Origin: an uncultured Flavobacteriaceae bacterium | GTDB taxonomy: Bacteria; Bacteroidota; Bacteroidia; Flavobacteriales; Flavobacteriaceae | Reading direction: 5' to 3' | Length of the DNA: 64,000 nucleotides | Assembly (NCBI GenBank): GCA_947495135.1 | Contig: CANLXN010000001.1 | Coordinates: 777,345-841,344 of the forward strand | Shown here: piece after piece, positions 62,575 to 64,000 of the stretch | Layout: each line of letters starts with the position of its first letter | Numbering within the stretch: the stretch's first letter is position 1 | Position numbers and translations under genes: made by a program | Notes under the pieces: model-generated | What the model was told of the DNA's origin: nothing | Database searches by the model: none | The model's input: the letters and a program-made list of their open reading frames with translations, nothing else

Positions 62575-64000
62575 GTGAAAACAATAGCAACCTATATCAT
62601 AACCATATTCTGTTTCGCACAGATTGCCTATTCTCAAAATGAGGACGGGGTGGTTGCATTTGATATTCCTGCTAGAAATTCACTCACATTCAATAGATTC
62701 CTTATTAATCCAACATTCAGTTTTGTTAGAGAGCAAAACAAATACATCACAGCGTCAAACAAAAGAGAATTAGTACAGATTGAAGATGCACCACTTACCT
62801 ATTTCTTTAATTACTCTGGACGTCTAAAAGAAAACATTGGAGCGGGATTAGGCTTTTACCAACAAAATTACGGAGTACTTACTACCTTCGGAGGTGTCTT
62901 AAACTTCGCTTATAATGTAAGATTGCAAGAAGATAGCAATCTTACCTTCGGTACAAACATTGGAGCCTATAAAAGTGGTTTAAATAGTGATAAGGTGGTT
63001 ACTAATTTCGACGATCCTTCTTTAGACAATATTCCATCGAACTTTTTACTAACTGTAAACCCTGGTCTAAATTATGGTACTGGATTTATGGACTTCGGTG
63101 TTACTCTCAACAATTTTGTTACCTATAATTTTAATACCTCAGAATTACTGGATGAAAACCCAAAGAAAGGAATTCAGGGTCATATCATGTATACAGGTTA
63201 CTTTGGAGGATATGGATTTTTCGGAGAAAGCAAATTTTCGGCACTTGCCAGAACAGAATTCCAGGAAGACAACTCCATTTATTCAGGAACTATCATGTTA
63301 ACTGTTCCCAAAGGAGTTTGGGCACAAGTAGGATATAATAACGTCTATGGTGCTTCTGGTGGTATAGGAATCAACTTAACACCACAAATTGCTATAGAAT
63401 ATAACTACGAGAAACCTCTTACGGGATTTTCTAATTTAGGCCCTGCGCATGAATTCACACTCGCCTATAGGTTTAAAAACAATAACTACTACGATTATAG
63501 TCGAGACGACGAATTAGCTGGGCTTTTTAGTCCTGAAACGAAGAAAAGAAAAAAGAAAAGCAGAAAGAAAACCGTTGCAGCCGCTCCTAAAGCTCCAGTT
63601 GCCGAAACAAACATAACTCCTGAGCCAATTGAGCCTGCCGTAGCTGCCGCTCCGGAAATGGACGTTATGACACAAGATGACATAGATACGGAAGAACAAG
63701 CAAGACTAGCCGCAGAAGCACAGGCTAAAAGAGATGCTGAAGAACAAGCGAGACTAGCTGCAGAGGCGCAAGCTAAAAGAGATGCTGAGGAGCAAGCGAG
63801 ACTAGCCGCAGAAGCACAGGCTAAAAGAGATGCTGAAGAACAAGCGAGACTAGCTGCAGAGGCGCAAGCTAAAAGAGATGCTGAGGAGCAAGCGAGACTA
63901 GCCGCAGAAGCACAGGCTAAAAGAGATGCTGAAGAACAAGCGAGATTAGCTGCAGAGGCGCAAGCTAAAAGAGATGCTGAGGAGCAAGCGAGACTAGCCG
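62575..64000 (+). CDS. PorP/SprF-like outer-membrane protein with repeat extension (3'-truncated by window)
   Basis: Starts with GTG at 62575, 1 nt after the adhesin stop; a signal peptide (KTIATYIITIFCFAQIAYSQ) follows directly, so the start is well placed. At least 475 residues. Residues about 22-322 are the PorP/SprF barrel (RNSLTFNRFLINPTFSFVREQNK, FGAGLGF-like strands, PKGVWAQVGYNNVYGASGGIGINL). Then come a lysine/arginine cluster KKRKKKSRKK (323-332), a Pro/Ala linker, and from 373 a 16-residue repeat EEQARLAAEAQAKRDA, six full copies plus a partial one at the edge. PorP/SprF proteins help assemble type B cargo on the surface. The charged helical tail is an unusual addition, probably a long periplasmic coiled coil. 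Confidence 0.88.
   Translation, partial: MKTIATYIITIFCFAQIAYSQNEDGVVAFDIPARNSLTFNRFLINPTFSFVREQNKYITASNKRELVQIEDAPLTYFFNYSGRLKENIGAGLGFYQQNYGVLTTFGGVLNFAYNVRLQEDSNLTFGTNIGAYKSGLNSDKVVTNFDDPSLDNIPSNFLLTVNPGLNYGTGFMDFGVTLNNFVTYNFNTSELLDENPKKGIQGHIMYTGYFGGYGFFGESKFSALARTEFQEDNSIYSGTIMLTVPKGVWAQVGYNNVYGASGGIGINLTPQIAIEYNYEKPLTGFSNLGPAHEFTLAYRFKNNNYYDYSRDDELAGLFSPETKKRKKKSRKKTVAAAPKAPVAETNITPEPIEPAVAAAPEMDVMTQDDIDTEEQARLAAEAQAKRDAEEQARLAAEAQAKRDAEEQARLAAEAQAKRDAEEQARLAAEAQAKRDAEEQARLAAEAQAKRDAEEQARLAAEAQAKRDAEEQARLA
63691..64000 (+). repeat. 48-bp tandem repeat in PorP/SprF-like gene
   Basis: Units at 63691, 63739, 63787, 63835, 63883 and 63931 (48 bp each), with a partial unit from 63979 to the window end. 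From the second unit on, two versions alternate by synonymous codons (GAAGAACAA...GCTGCAGAGGCG and GAGGAGCAA...GCCGCAGAAGCA), so the effective repeat is 96 bp. All units encode EEQARLAAEAQAKRDA. Confidence 0.95.

Noticed and set aside
63691..64000. Regular repeats resembling a CRISPR array
   Set aside because: Units are contiguous with no unique spacers and all lie in one long reading frame encoding a 16-residue helical repeat.

Overview
The window looks like chromosomal DNA of a marine-type member of the Flavobacteriaceae (Bacteroidota). It is AT-rich and ribosome-binding sites are weak. Several genes have the Bacteroidota TTG / TAnnTTTG promoter form. Other markers are type IX secretion signals (a type A sorting domain, a gliding-motility-type C-terminal domain, a PorV-like protein and a PorP/SprF-like protein), LytS/LytTR two-component pairs, many SPII lipoproteins, and DUF5916, KTSC, GIN and M13 proteins. 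No tRNA, rRNA, CRISPR array, IS element or prophage module was recognised.

Layout. 1-1.6 kb: the 3' part of an acyl-CoA oxidase. 1.8-5.5 kb (minus): a PadR-controlled set, padR - HAAS membrane protein - serine hydrolase - GIN-domain protein, with matching dyads before padR and before the hydrolase. 5.8-6.1 kb: a decayed ABC permease tail. 6.3-9.4 kb (minus): ECF sigma factor - zinc-motif anti-sigma - small membrane protein - serine hydrolase/TPR. Two copies of one promoter, TGCAAC-N16-TGTCTAAT, sit before the sigma gene and before the membrane-protein gene. 10.3-18 kb: two LytS/LytTR pairs flank two esterase-like lipoproteins and a tail-spike-like protein with an S74 chaperone domain. 18.1-23.3 kb (plus): a third serine hydrolase, an M28 peptidase, small proteins, an alpha/beta hydrolase and a broken S41 protease. 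23.4-25.2 kb: a PorV-like gene, then a scar of gene fragments.

25.2-36.4 kb: CocE-type hydrolase, a one-domain DEAD-box protein overlapping thiE, amine oxidase plus atypical SDR, S41 protease, retropepsin-like protein, and amidohydrolase-TPR. 36.4-39.4 kb: a BlaI-type repressor and an M56 metallopeptidase carrying 14 ankyrin repeats, behind a double BlaI-type operator. 39.9-47.6 kb: EamA transporter, DUF5916 outer-membrane protein, AraC regulator, DUF1330, a T9SS cargo protein and a J-domain/KTSC fusion. 47.7-51.5 kb: cold-shock protein, Crp-like regulator and two fatty-acid desaturases, probably a membrane-fluidity/cold neighbourhood. 52-58.4 kb: M13 peptidase and an ABC transporter whose permease ends in an M1 peptidase. 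59-64 kb: a surface/T9SS block ending in a PorP/SprF-like protein that starts with GTG, runs off the window and carries a 48-bp tandem repeat.

The main theme is secreted or envelope hydrolases, each under its own local regulator (PadR, ECF sigma, LytTR, BlaI). The strongest less-ordinary signals are the two paired regulatory motifs (ECF and PadR), the M56-ankyrin fusion with tandem operators, and the repeat-bearing PorP-like protein at the right edge. All functional statements rest on reading motifs by eye; no database search was run.
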